From positions 182,058,664 to 182,122,663 of the forward strand of contig JBOZIK010000001.1 in assembly GCA_051453625.1 (NCBI GenBank): a stretch of 64,000 nucleotides of DNA, in the 5' to 3' direction. The notes beneath the pieces are model-generated. The model was not told where the DNA came from. It saw only the letters and a list, made by a program, of their open reading frames with translations, and made no database searches. Of this stretch, positions 47,560-58,152 are shown piece by piece. Source of the stretch: Welwitschia mirabilis. Lineage: Eukaryota > Gnetophyta > Gnetopsida > Welwitschiales. The first letter of the stretch is position 1; each line of letters opens with the position of its first letter. A program made the position numbers and the translations under genes.

Positions 47560-48265
47560 ATCTATTATGAATTAGACTAACTAAAATAAAGCCTATATTT
47601 CCATTTTTTTCTCAATTCATAGAACCAATACTATTAGCCAAGAAATCATCAAATCTCAGTAGAAAAACCATGATATCTTCTTGAAAATACTAAAGAGGTA
47701 TACGAATTTACTCAAAAATGTCCTCAACATAGATTTAAGCCATGTAGAATCATTGGTTTTTGTAAGGAAGGATTTTCATTTAATAATAGGTAACTAGTTG
47801 AAATAATAAGTAGGGATAGCTTCCTAAATTTTTCTTTAGATAAAGTTTGGGATTACCTTAAATCTATAGCTGAGAGCCTATAAATTAAAAAAAAAAAACC
47901 AATTAAATCATATAGTTCTTAGCATTTGGTTAGATTAACTAGTATAGTACTTGATAATTTTGATCTCAATAATAAGATAAACAAATCATCAAGAAGATTG
48001 GAATCCATTATTATATCGCCTAATTTCATATCCTCTAAAATCTTAATGTTTAATCTACCATATAGAATCTTGTGAAAAATCAGGTACTCCTTCATATCTC
48101 TATTATAAAACATAGTTAATAAATACGTGTTGTAAAACATAATTGATAGAGTCATAAAAATATTTTTTGTTTGAACACCTATAATCCTAGGTAAAGGAAC
48201 CATCCTAATTTTTGTTGGAAATAGGATCACTCCCACTATTAAAGTTATATTAGTCAATTAAGAAA
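47560..48265 (+). pseudogene. Element G gag
   Basis: The plus strand gives FLKILKRYTNLLKNVLNIDL (family FxESWERFKDLLxxCPHHGL), NNRQLVEIISRDSF after one restored reading position, and LDKVWDYLKSIAESL (FYEGLxxxxRQLVExMCxGxFLxKxxxxAWxYxxxLAE). Near 48175-48245 is TYNPR.RNHPNFCWK, the characteristic TYNPGWRNHPNFSWRQ motif of Athila-like gag. Several stops are at Gln and Trp codons. The 112-codon minus-strand frame at 47919-48257 is antisense to this gag and has no support of its own. Confidence 0.8.
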
Positions 48266-48949
48266 ATCATTTTATCTTTATATTATCATCATTATCTATC
48301 AAACCAATGCCATCTAAATCATCTTTAATTATCTAATCATCAACCATTACCATCTAATTCCTTAGAAAAAATCCTAAGAAAATTCTTGAACTCTTAAGAT
48401 CAAATCAACTAGCAACAATCTTACTCCCTAAACAAGATTGAATAAAACTCTTAATAGTTTTAGCAAACTACCATCCAAATTCTATTTTATTTAAATCATA
48501 GAAAACCTAGTAAAATACTTATAAGCCCACATCCAAATTTAAGAGAACTTAAAATTATAAAAGGTTTAAAGTCTAATCAAATAGAAGAAACTAAGGTCAT
48601 TCATATTAGAAGTTAGAAATTATTAAATAAAAAGAATAACTAAACTCAAATTAAAGAGAAACCAACACACACAAAGAATAATGAGAAGGATAAAAGAGTA
48701 GAGAGATTAGAAAATGCTTGGCCCACTTACTAAGAACCTCTACCCTTTTCACAATAACTTAGAAATGAAAACATTATGAAAAAATATATAGAGGCCCTTA
48801 AAATGTTTAATGGAGTAAAGATAAACATTCCCTTCTTATAAGCAATTAAACAACTACCCTAATATGCAAATTTCATCAAATATATGTTCATAGTAAAAAG
48901 GTAAATAAATGTTAAAAGTAAAGCCTTTTTAGCACAATAAACTAGTGCA

Positions 48950-49410
48950 ATACTCTAGAACTAATTTCCTTTCAAATAAAAGGCTCCTAGTTTCCCTACA
49001 ATTTTCATTAATAAAAGATAAATACTTAAATAAATCCTTTTTAAACTTAGGAGGTAGTGTATATTTTCCTCCTTATAGTACATATAGTGAATTAGGATTG
49101 GAAGGGCTTTAAAACACCAAACACCAATTACAATTCACTAATAATTTCTTAAGAACATCATTAAAAATAACCAAATAAGTCATTGTTAGAATAGAAAGTT
49201 GTTATTTTCTTTTGGATTCTATTATTCTATACATGGAAAATACAATCACTTAATTAGTCCCTGTCATCTTAAAAAGATCATTCCTGATAACATCTAATGC
49301 CATGATTAATTGTAGGGATGGCCTAATAGAAATATCTTTTAACAATATAATAGTGCATTTAAACATACTTAATGCTATGAAAATGCCTTCTAGAAATTAT
49401 GGAATTGAAC
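48950..49410 (+). pseudogene. Element G aspartic protease
   Basis: Reading KSFLNLGGSVYFPPYSTYSE then LGLEGL corresponds to KALLDLGASVNLLPYSVYxxLGLGEL; the catalytic Asp is Asn (AAC at 49044-49046). After the flap region comes LVPVILKRSFLITSNAMINC then RDGLIEISFNNIIVHLNI, the family's VPIILGRPFLATANALINCRNGLMxLSFGNMTxELNIF. The two diagnostic ends are clear, and the middle is poor. Confidence 0.85.
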
Positions 49411-49719
49411 ATGAGATAAAATGGAAAGTCTTCTTGAACCTCCACTCTTATTTATAATGGTCACATTTTAGATCTTTCATAAAAATAATATTCATATACC
49501 ATTAATCAAGATGAATCCTCCATTGAGCTTAAACATCTTTCACATGATCTCAAGAATGAAATTTTAGGAGGTAGCTCTACTTTTTCAATGGTAATCAATT
49601 CCTCTTAAGAAAACCATTAAATGGATCCTTTTTGATATTAGAGACATTAGCCTAGAACTTGCATGTACCACACATACCTTGAGAAAACTATCAAACTGTT
49701 CATTTAATTCCAATGAAGG

Positions 49720-50480
49720 ATCAATCCATCTTTGAAGAAAGTCATAAAAATAAAGTGATTAAACTTTTACATAATAGGATTTATTTATCTAATATTTGAT
49801 AATAAGTGGATAAGTTAAACTTAAATAATAGCTAAAATTTTTATAAATATCATAGTTCTAAATAAGCATAATGAACTTATCCCTATTAGGTGTATGGTAA
49901 AATGGAGAATATGTATTGACTATTGAAAACTTAAGGCTATGTCAAGAAAATACCACTTTCCTCTTCCATCCTTTGACTAGATCCTACACCAACTTACTAA
50001 ACATTCTTTCTACTATTTTTGAGATGCATATTTAGGATATAATTAGCTAGAAATCACTCCTAAGAATTGCGATAAATCTATGTTTACCTACGTGTATGGA
50101 ATATTTTCTTACAAATGAATGTCATTTTTCCTATACAATGCCCAGTACATTTTAATGATGTAGGCTTGACATATTTTTCTAGTTTATTAGGTTAACGTGT
50201 AGAAATTTTTATGGATTATGTATCTATGTATGGGTCCTATTTTGATAACTATCTTCATCATTGAGAACTTGTTCTCATCTATTGCATAGAATATGCCTCA
50301 TGTTAAATTTGGAGAAATGTTACTTTACAATGAGTAACAGTATAGTTTTTAGATACATTATTTTATGTGAGAAAATTTAACTTGATCATATAAACATCTT
50401 TTTAAATATTCACTTACCTATCCCACAAAAGGAAAAAATATTAGATCCTTCTTAGAATTTGCAAGTTATCATAAGAAGTT
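49720..50480 (+). pseudogene. Element G reverse transcriptase
   Basis: The motifs are NPSLKKVIK (xxMKEVVxKEVLKLLxxGIIYPISDSxWVSPV), FIYLIFDNKWIS, NELIPIRCMVKWRICIDY, KLKAMSRKYHFPLPSFD, ILHQLTKHSFYYF, CDKSMFTYVYGIFSYK and EIFMDYVSMYG. The catalytic box at 50208-50219 is FMDY, so the second Asp is Tyr (GAT to TAT, a transversion not explained by deamination). Domain order matches Athila-like pol. Confidence 0.85.
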
Positions 50481-51000
50481 TATCAAAGATTTTAGTAAAA
50501 TTTCCAAACCCCTTTGTAACTTTTTGAGTAGAGACACCTCTTTTAATTAGACCCATAAGTGGTAGTAAGCTTTTGATGATCTAAAAGCATATCTATCATT
50601 TAATTACTTAATTAGAAGTTACCCTTTGAAATCATATGTGTTGCTAGTAATTATGCAGTTAATGCTATGTTAGGACAAAGAGTAGATAAAAAACTATTTA
50701 TAATTTACTACATATGTAAAACATGAAATACACTCTATTTAACTATACTATCACTAAAAAAGAGCTATTTGTAATAGTATTTTTCTTATAAAAATTTAGG
50801 TAGTACCTTCTTGATTCTAAGATGATCATCGACATAGTTCCTTCAACCCTTAAATATCTCTTTGCTTAAAAAAAGCCTAAATTAATTAGATGGACCTTAT
50901 TCTTGTAGGAATTTGACTTATAAATAAGGATAAAAAGGGTTTTAATAATGCCATACTTGATCCTCTTTCATGCATAACATAGAATAAATCACATAAATAC
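50420..51000 (+). pseudogene. Element G RT end and RNase H
   Basis: GKNIRSFLEFASYHKKFIKD then FSKISKPLCNFLSRD matches VRSFLGHAGFYRRFIKDFSKIxxPLCxLLxKD. It is followed by AFDDLKAYL, pieces of the FELMCDASDxAVGAVLGQR segment (QLMLC.DKE) and, near 50880, KAKINWMDL-like sequence equivalent to KPRLIRWILLLQEF. Multiple stops. Confidence 0.8.
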
Positions 51001-51239
51001 CTTCCTATTGAGGATACTTCTCTTGATAACTAACTTTTCTCCATTACAAAAAAGCCTTGGTTCACTTATAGTATAGAATAATTATTTTTTAATATTATTC
51101 CCTGTCACTAGATTCTTAATGATAGAAAGAAATTTTTAAGTTAAGTTAAACACTTCTTTTGGAATAACCCTTACTTATTCAAATATTTCTTAAATCAAGT
51201 CATTCATAGGTCTATCCCTCAATTGAAAATTAATGATAT

Positions 51240-51642
51240 CCTTAAACTCTATCATTTTAAAGCTTGTGGTGGTCATTACTATACTAATAAAATAATAAGT
51301 AAAATAATACAATAAAGTTTTTATTGGTTATTTATTTTTAAGGATTCATACCCATATTACAAAACGTGTAAACATTTCCAAAAGCTCTATAACATTACTC
51401 AAAAATTTATGATGCCTTTGAATCCCATTCTTATTATTAAAACTTTTAATACTTGAGATATCTAATTTTAAAACATATCCTTTTTTTAATGAAATACTAA
51501 TATGTTCTTGTATATATTTATTAAGTTGCTAAATGAGTAAAATCATATACTTATAAATTATTGTAGTGTGAATTTATGCAATCCTAAAGCTCTTTAGATA
51601 AACTTATAAATCAAGTAACTTGCAAAAAACACACACTAGTAT
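51240..51642 (+). pseudogene. Element G integrase, N-terminal part
   Basis: KACGGHYYTNKIISKII (family HxxxxGGHFGxxxTxxKVLxxGFYWP) is followed by FYWLFIFKDSYPYYKTCKHF then QKLYNITQKFMMPLNPIL, the zinc-binding domain and the linker (CDRCQRTGNISRRNEMPLNNIL). The core begins with INF..PF (catalytic Asp again Asn or lost). Reading stops at the insertion of element B at 51643. Confidence 0.8.
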
Positions 51643-52323
51643 TGTTGCACCACCAACTTATGTGTATTTGATAAGGTATTTCAAGTTGTTTTGTAGATGA
51701 ATTAATAGATAAATGCTTAATTCTTATGGTAATCGAGAACCAAGATGAAGAGAATGAAAACATGCATTTTCCAGATAAATTACAAGAACTCCATGTAGAT
51801 ATGGATAAATTGTATTTTTGGATAATAATTCCCACAAACAATAAGTGATCAGACTGACTGAAGATCGACAAAAGCCTATCGTCCACCTCATCGTCTGGAC
51901 GTCACTACTGGACGACATCTCAAACAAGGTGATAATAAGTTTACATGCAATTGATGAGCAGTTAGACTGGGAGCTAAACAGATATCTCCTCCTTCATCCA
52001 GATGACCAGAAGGATGACACTCTTCTCTCGACTTTTATTGAATGTTTTTTCGAGTTGTCACCACTTCTTTGTAACTTTACTTTGCATGTTAGCTAGGGTT
52101 TCTCCTTTACTTATTTGTTAGTTTCCTTTTCTTTTTTGTTTATAAATAAAGGTCTCCCTCTCAATCCCTAATCATCTTCAACAATATCTTATATACTTGT
52201 GATAGGAGATCTTGGGACCGAAGAACCATCTTGTAATCTAGAGAAATGTTTTCTTGGTGTTGGGCATCATATCCTCTATTGAGGAACAACTACTTTGTGA
52301 TATAGATGTCTTCTTTGCTTTTA
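51643..52323 (+). repeat. 5' LTR of element B (right end in a gap)
   Basis: It starts TGTTGCACCACCAACTTATG and aligns with 57220-57920. It includes the GC-richer dyad cluster at 51880-52020 (ATCGTCTGGACGTCACTACT, then GGACGACATC, then TCATCCAGATGAC) and a TATA box at 52141. Relative to the 3' LTR it lacks 23 bp at about 51990. Frames at 51611-51927 (minus) and 51845-52096 (plus) are within the LTR and have no coding support. Confidence 0.9.
52139..52150 (+). promoter_or_regulatory. LTR TATA box, element B 5' LTR
   Basis: TTTATAAATAAAGG lies about 130 bp after the last dyad; the 3' LTR has CTATAAATAGAGG at the same place (57739-57751). It is the probable start region of element transcription. 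Confidence 0.7.
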
Positions 52324-53216
52324 NNNNNNNNNNNNNNNNNNNNNNNNNNNNNNNNNNNNNNNNNNNNNNNNNNNNNNNNNNNNNNNNNNNNNNNNNNNNN
52401 NNNNNNNNNNNNNNNNNNNNNNNNNNNNNNNNNNNNNNNNNNNNNNNNNNNNNNNNNNNNNNNNNNNNNNNNNNNNNNNNNNNNNNNNNNNNNNNNNNNN
52501 NNNNNNNNNNNNNNNNNNNNNNNNNNNNNNNNNNNNNNNNNNNNNNNNNNNNNNNNNNNNNNNNNNNNNNNNNNNNNNNNNNNNNNNNNNNNNNNNNNNN
52601 NNNNNNNNNNNNNNNNNNNNNNNNNNNNNNNNNNNNNNNNNNNNNNNNNNNNNNNNNNNNNNNNNNNNNNNNNNNNNNNNNNNNNNNNNNNNNNNNNNNN
52701 NNNNNNNNNNNNNNNNNNNNNNNNNNNNNNNNNNNNNNNNNNNNNNNNNNNNNNNNNNNNNNNNNNNNNNNNNNNNNNNNNNNNNNNNNNNNNNNNNNNN
52801 NNNNNNNNNNNNNNNNNNNNNNNNNNNNNNNNNNNNNNNNNNNNNNNNNNNNNNNNNNNNNNNNNNNNNNNNNNNNNNNNNNNNNNNNNNNNNNNNNNNN
52901 NNNNNNNNNNNNNNNNNNNNNNNNNNNNNNNNNNNNNNNNNNNNNNNNNNNNNNNNNNNNNNNNNNNNNNNNNNNNNNNNNNNNNNNNNNNNNNNNNNNN
53001 NNNNNNNNNNNNNNNNNNNNNNNNNNNNNNNNNNNNNNNNNNNNNNNNNNNNNNNNNNNNNNNNNNNNNNNNNNNNNNNNNNNNNNNNNNNNNNNNNNNN
53101 NNNNNNNNNNNNNNNNNNNNNNNNNNNNNNNNNNNNNNNNNNNNNNNNNNNNNNNNNNNNNNNNNNNNNNNNNNNNNNNNNNNNNNNNNNNNNNNNNNNN
53201 NNNNNNNNNNNNNNNN
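52324..53216. other. Assembly gap (893 N)
   Basis: Covers the end of the B 5' LTR, its primer-binding site and most of its leader. Confidence 1.
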
Positions 53217-53586
53217 CAGTGCTCTGTAAGTTTTTTATTTTAGATTTTAATTTTTACTAACCTCTGACATCTCCTTTTTCATCCAGACATCATAGTTAAA
53301 TGACTGTTCCTTTTCTTCTTTTTCTCTTTTTGTGGTTGTCTATGTTTCTGTCATCTAGGTTATCATCCAGATGACATACAAGGTGATACTTTAGATCTGA
53401 TACTGAATGGTAAAAATTAAAAAAGGCAAAAAATATTAGAGAGAGAAATAGTTCATTGCAAAAAATATTAGAGAAGGTTTGCTAAATTTTGAAATCAAAA
53501 CAAATCAAAACAGTAAACGTATGTAAAATTTACAATTTTCTAAAACTTCTGATTTCAATTTTGCAAAAGAGTTTGAATCTGATACC

Positions 53587-54638
53587 ATGTCGACCTCTCA
53601 AAAATAATGTATCTCTTCAAATCCACCCCCTGTTATTGGAACCATTACTTCTAGTTCTTCTCCAAATAATACTTGTATGACTCTCAGAGATCTCATAGCG
53701 AATAAATGACTTAAAATTCAAAACCCTTTCAACTTAACTCCTGGCGATGATGTGAAACATAAAATCTTAAATGCTTATTCTATCTTTCAAGAAGAACCTG
53801 ATGAAGACCCCCTACAATACATTGCTAAAATTGAACAAATCATTCTTACTTCTGAAAATGGTAAAAAGTGCATAACTGATAGAACCTATATGATTATTTT
53901 TCCCATCACATTACTATATAAGACTAAACTTTAGCTTAGAACAATCCTTCATAAGAGCCTAAAATCTTGGAGTCAAGTTTAAGAAGCCTTTATGAAAAGA
54001 TTTATAAATGAAACCACCATCTAAAAATGTAATAAAAAAGTCAAAAACTTCCAACAATTGCCTAATGAGGACTATGCCTCTGCTTACAAGCGATTCTTCG
54101 TTGCTTTACATTTCCTTTTCTGAGGTAGAATTAATAGACTATTTCTATAGTGGGTTTAACAGTCATACTAAGCAACTTGTAGATTTCTCTTATGGAGGCA
54201 ACCTTCTAAACCAAACCTTAGAAGATGCTTAAAAGATTTTAAAAGATTTAGTCGAAGTAAGTCAAACTTAGCCTAAACCCTCATATAGAAAAAATAGAAT
54301 AGTAGGCCAAATAGACCTTAAAGAAGTTAAACATGAGAAAGATGCAACCAAAATAGAACATGAACCAACTAGCATCATTAAGGATTTTACTTCTACCTTA
54401 GAAAAATACACCCATATGATCCTTGATGCTAAAGTGGTAATAGAGAAAAGTTAAATTATTGTTCTAATTTGTGATTTATGTAAGGAGAGTTATCACATCA
54501 CGAAAGAGTGTCCTTTACTTCCTACATGTAAAGAGAGAATTTATGAAGATGTTCGTTCTTTAAACCAAGGACCCTCCAACTACATTCAAAACTATAACTA
54601 ACAACAAGTCCCAAATCACAATTTTCAAAATAGGATGA
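53587..54638 (+). pseudogene. Element B gag
   Basis: ATG at 53587 is followed by MSTSQK, a Gln-type stop, then PPPVIGTITSSSS, NAYSIFQEEPDEDPLQYIAK, RTYMIIFPITLLYKTKL, EDYASAYKRFFVALHF, a frameshift, VELIDYFYSGFNSHTKQLVD then FSYGGNLLNQTLEDA, and a complete zinc knuckle at 54470-54511, CDLCKESYHITKEC (CX2CX4HX4C). The knuckle is intact here but lacks its His in element A. Pieces open without stops are 53752-53934 and 54008-54232. About six stops and one frameshift in all make it a pseudogene, though better preserved than A's. It runs to a 10-N gap at 54639-54648. Confidence 0.85.
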
Positions 54639-54648
54639 NNNNNNNNNN

Positions 54649-55149
54649 AGATAACTGAAAACATAGAAAATGTTGTGAACATTTTACAACAAACCATGCT
54701 TGCCAATCAAAGACCATAAGGGACCCTTGCAACTTAACCTTTACTTAATCCTAACGAAGTATGAAAAGATTGTAAAGTGATGATAAGAAGTGAAAATAAC
54801 ACAACTCCCTCTACTCATGAGGCTTCAACTTCTTAAAATGATAAGAATAATGAAGAGGAAGACATTAAAATTCTAGAAAATCATTCCTTCCCTTCTTCAC
54901 TTAGCAACAAAAAGAAAAATCCTTCACAAAAGAAACATACTACCTTATGGCTTAATAGGCTTAACACAAACCCCATCTTTGATGATTATTTGAAAGCCTT
55001 AATGTAAAATGTGAGCATCAATTTACCTTTCTGGAAGACTTTTATAAGAAACCCTTAAATACTCTAAGATATGAAAAGACCTAATAAGAAAAAAACAAAA
55101 ATGAACTATCCCTAGTAAAGTCTTCCTAGATCAATCCATTAGCAATTTA
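54649..55149 (+). other. Element B gag-protease linker
   Basis: It aligns with 16050-16560 of A: TATTGTGAGTATTTTATAAC / TGTTGTGAACATTTTACAAC, and the AAAGACCATAAGGG segment. A broken charged frame is readable (NSPSSLSNKKKNPSQKKHTT) without a recognised domain. Confidence 0.6.
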
Positions 55150-55690
55150 GTTTTCAAGAAGTGTCTAAAGTTTAAAGATTCGGGGGTAGCAACTGTTAGG
55201 ATCACTTTAGAGGGAAATCAAAGAATTAAAAAAGCCTTGATAGATATAGGAGCTAGTGTTAATATTATGCCCTTACATATTTGTCAACATCTTGGATTAG
55301 AAGAACAAATAGAGCCTACACAAATTGCCTCAGAGTTAGCTGATTCATCTATTAAGAAATCCTTAGGTGTGATCAAGGACTTGGTTATTTAGATAAAGGA
55401 AGCCTTCTACTGAATAGATGTAGTTATTTTAGAAGTTGAGCATCAAAATAGATATTCCCTACTTCTGGGTAGAACTTTCTGTGCAATAGCCCATTGCATC
55501 ATAGACACGAAAACTGGATTGATGAAATGTCATTTTGGAAATAAATGATTTTCAATACAAGTTTTTGATGCTGCTGAAAAATATTTAAAAAATGATTTAG
55601 GTTTGGAAGAAGATATAAAACCAACTCAATTTTTACAGAACCATCCAAATATAAAGCAACTTGTAAAAAATTAAATAATAAAAATAATGG
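55150..55690 (+). pseudogene. Element B aspartic protease
   Basis: It reads VATVRITLEGNQRIKKALID, IGASVNIMPLHICQHLGLEE, SSIKKSLGVIKDLVI, VVILEVEHQNRYSLLLGRTF then CAIAHCIIDTKTGLMKCHFG. The active site is DIGA, as in A, and LLGRxF...ID is intact. Only two or three stops occur across about 150 codons, so this is the best preserved pol domain of the family in the window. Downstream, KYLKNDLGLEEDIKPTQFLQ parallels A's KNLKNDLSMEEEIKLT. The minus-strand frame 55499-55708 is its antisense shadow. Confidence 0.9.
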
Positions 55691-56164
55691 GTGGAAAATG
55701 CTGTGCACACATAGAAAATGATTAAAATGACATGAGAACTTTTAGTTGCAACTGTGAATATAGTAAAATCATTCGTTCCCTATCTAATTTCTTTCTTAGC
55801 CTACTCCTTAGCTAAATATTATGACTTTACATGATCATCTTTTAAATGTGACTTGTGTATTACTTTATAAAGTATTATGTTTAGTTTTATACTTGGGCGT
55901 TTATAGGTGGTAAGATTGTATTCACCCAATATTGAGACATTCCCATGTCTATGGACTGTATTTATAGGAAGATACCTTATTTTTTGTGTTTTTTTTTTTT
56001 TTAATGGTCATTAAATCTTAAGTTATCAAGGAGTGTTCTTTTCTGTCTTTTACTTTACTTATTCACTTTAGTCTTTCTTAAGTTTGTGATTCTATGGGAA
56101 TTATATTTTATGTTTAACAAAAAAAAAAGAAAGCAAGAAAGTAAAGAAAATAAAAGTGAAAAGC

Positions 56165-56320
56165 ATGATGTCCTACCACAAGTACACTAAGGCAAATATT
56201 TCCAAGAGGAGCTTTTAGCAGTGTAATATGGTAGCTGTGGGAACTCCACTAAGGGGTTAGTCGACCATGCTTCATGGGTCCTTACTCCTCTGACAGTGGT
56301 TGCACTCCCCTCATTATGGC
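56165..56320 (+). promoter_or_regulatory. Conserved 3' UTR block, copy B, with hairpin
   Basis: The best-preserved copy of a block shared with A (20570-20720) and C (61834-61991). It includes AAGTACACTAAGGCAAATAT, the hairpin GTGGGAACTCCAC (56237-56249), GGGGTTAGTCGACCATGC and GGTTGCACTCCCCTCAT. GC content is visibly higher than in the flanks. Function is unknown; a structured RNA signal is one possibility. Confidence 0.65.
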
Positions 56321-57207
56321 AAAAGAAATACAACTTTTAGTATTTCTACTTGATCATTTCACTTTTGGAGATTTCAGTAAGTTTGTAGGTAGAAATAGAT
56401 GAGTACATTTCTAAGTAACTTTTGATTTTGACCTTCATTGTTCTACATACTTGAAACCTTAGATATTACTATAACCACTGCCTTTTCGAATGAACTTTAT
56501 TGAGTTAATACATTTTGTCATGTATCTTTACTCAAGTAATGTTATGATGTTTTCCTTTTGAGTTTGCTACGTTAGTACTTAGAATAGGTACTCAATCTTC
56601 TTCTTGTTTCTTGCATCTATTTTCCTTTTTTTCTTTCTTCTATTTTCATGTCTACTATTTTCTAGTCATTTTCATATTTTTTTCCTTAGTATTTTTCCTT
56701 TTAATTAGCTTAGGCAATATGGGATGCATTGCACATTTTAAGTGAGAGGGCAGGACACAAATATTTTTAGTATTTCTAATACAAATTTTTTCACTTATAA
56801 TGAATCATTATTACAGGTCCTCCTTTCAAACCAGTTACTGACATAAGATTCATTGATTAGTACATGATTATCTTTATATCTAACTATTTATCATAGTGAG
56901 CAGCTATTTAATAGTATTTTTTAACAAAATATTTAAATTTTGTTACAGGTTCTAGACTCTAAAAATATTTTGATGAGTCTATCATCCCCATTATCATCTA
57001 GATGACATTCTGAACAACTAATTTTATTGATGCTTCACAAGTATTTTTATTCAGTATTTGAATTTTTAGAAATTCAGTGTGCCTTTGTAATATGTTTCAA
57101 ATCTTTTTTTAGATCCTTTCTTTAGATATCCTAGCTATTTTTATTGTTTAAAAGTTAGCTTGTAAATATGGTTTACTGCCTGGTTTTGTCAGAGACTGAC
57201 AAGGCTA

Positions 57208-57217
57208 AGTGGAGGGC
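57208..57217 (+). promoter_or_regulatory. Polypurine tract of element B
   Basis: AAGTGGAGGG lies just before the 3' LTR start, inside AAGGCTAAGTGGAGGGCTA, which is shared with A (31787-31804) and, on the minus strand, with C (60336-60353). Confidence 0.75.
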
Positions 57218-57219
57218 TA

Positions 57220-58152
57220 TGTTATGCTACCAACTTATATGTATTTGATAAGGTATTTTGAGTTGTTTTATAGATGAATTAATAGATAAATGTTTAATTC
57301 TTATGATAATCGAGAACCGAGATAAAGAAAATGAAAACATACAGTTTCCAAATTAATTACAAGCATTTCATGAAGATATGGATAAATTGTATTTTTACAT
57401 AATAATTCCCCTGAACAAGAAGCGATCAGACTGACTGAAAAGCGATAAAAGCCTGTCATCCACCTCATCGTCTAGACATCACTAGCAGATGACATCTCAA
57501 ATAGGATGATAATAAGTTCACATGCAATTGAAGAATGGTTATACTAGGAGCTAACCAGATATCTCATTATTAGTCTCTGTCATCTTCTCCTTCATCTGGA
57601 TGACAAGAAGGATGATACTTTTCTCTCATACTTTTATTGAATATTTTATTGAGTTATCACTAGTTCTTTGTAAATTTACTTTACATGTTAGATAGGGTTT
57701 CTCCTCTACTTTTTTGTCAATTTTCCTTCTTTTTCTGTCTATAAATAGAGGTCTTCCACTTGATCCCTAATCATCTTTGAGAGTACTTGATATACTCATG
57801 ACAAGAGATCTTGGAACTGGAGAACCATCTTGTAATCCAAAGAAATGTTATCTTGGTTTTGGGTGGTGTATCCTCCATTGAGGAATGACTACTTTGTGAT
57901 ACAGATGTCTTTTATGTTTTTAATATGAATTATCTTCTTTTATGTTCAATATATGCATGAATCTCTCCCTTATAGTTTATGTTTTTTAAGATTCAGTGAT
58001 AGGTTTCTTCTATTATATAGATTATGAGGGCAACCTTTATCAAAGTTGAGCTAAATTGGTTTAGTTACATCGTTATTTCTTTTCATAGATTAGTTTTACA
58101 TCATTATTTCAATTCTATGCATTGCAATTTATTTTAGTAGATTAAGGTTACA
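57220..58152 (+). repeat. 3' LTR of element B (end in a gap)
   Basis: It starts TGTTATGCTACCAACTTAT. TATA box CTATAAATAGAGG at 57739-57751. It has TCATCTGGATGAC at 57592 and ATTATGAGGGCAACCTTTAT near 58019, the latter also found in A (13785) and C (59540 on the minus strand). Confidence 0.9.

Larger units (their letters stand above)
47560..51642 (+). mobile_element. Element G: Athila-like Ty3/gypsy cut by element B
   Basis: Gag, protease, RT, RNase H and the first half of integrase lie in order on the plus strand. Integrase stops at 51642, exactly where B's LTR starts. G and the minus-strand scrap at 10740-12000 share the INCRxGLMxxSF protease ending and so belong to one lineage, distinct from A/B/C. 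The remaining part of G would be beyond B and is not visible, owing to the gap at 58153. Confidence 0.85.
55715..57219 (+). other. 3' UTR of element B
   Basis: It begins at AATGATTAAAATGACATGAG, which aligns with the last integrase codons of A (AATGGTTAAGATAATACAAA). No ORF. It contains the purine tract 56118-56165, the conserved block 56165-56320, the dyad ATCATCTAGATGAC at 56993 and the polypurine tract AAGTGGAGGG at 57208-57217. Confidence 0.8.
51643..58152 (+). mobile_element. Element B: gag-protease derivative of the A family
   Basis: B has a 5' LTR (51643 into the gap 52324-53216), gag, protease, then directly the last few integrase codons and the 3' UTR, a polypurine tract (57208-57217) and a 3' LTR (57220 to the gap at 58153). 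RT, RNase H and nearly all of integrase are missing, a loss of about 3 kb relative to A. The two LTRs look close to 90% alike by eye, so B is younger than A. It interrupts the integrase of element G. It could only have moved with enzymes supplied by a relative. Confidence 0.85.

Noticed and set aside
47919-48257. 112-codon minus-strand frame
   Set aside because: It is antisense to element G gag; the plus strand carries the NHPNF-type gag motif here, and the minus frame has no recognisable domain.
51611-52096. Frames of 67-91 codons around 51.6-52.1 kb
   Set aside because: They lie inside the 5' LTR of element B; the 3' LTR copy does not preserve them.
56220-56290. Part of the conserved UTR block considered as a tRNA-like structure
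   Set aside because: There is a GTGG/CCAC hairpin and a GGTTAGTCGACC stretch, but no acceptor stem or T-arm consensus could be placed.
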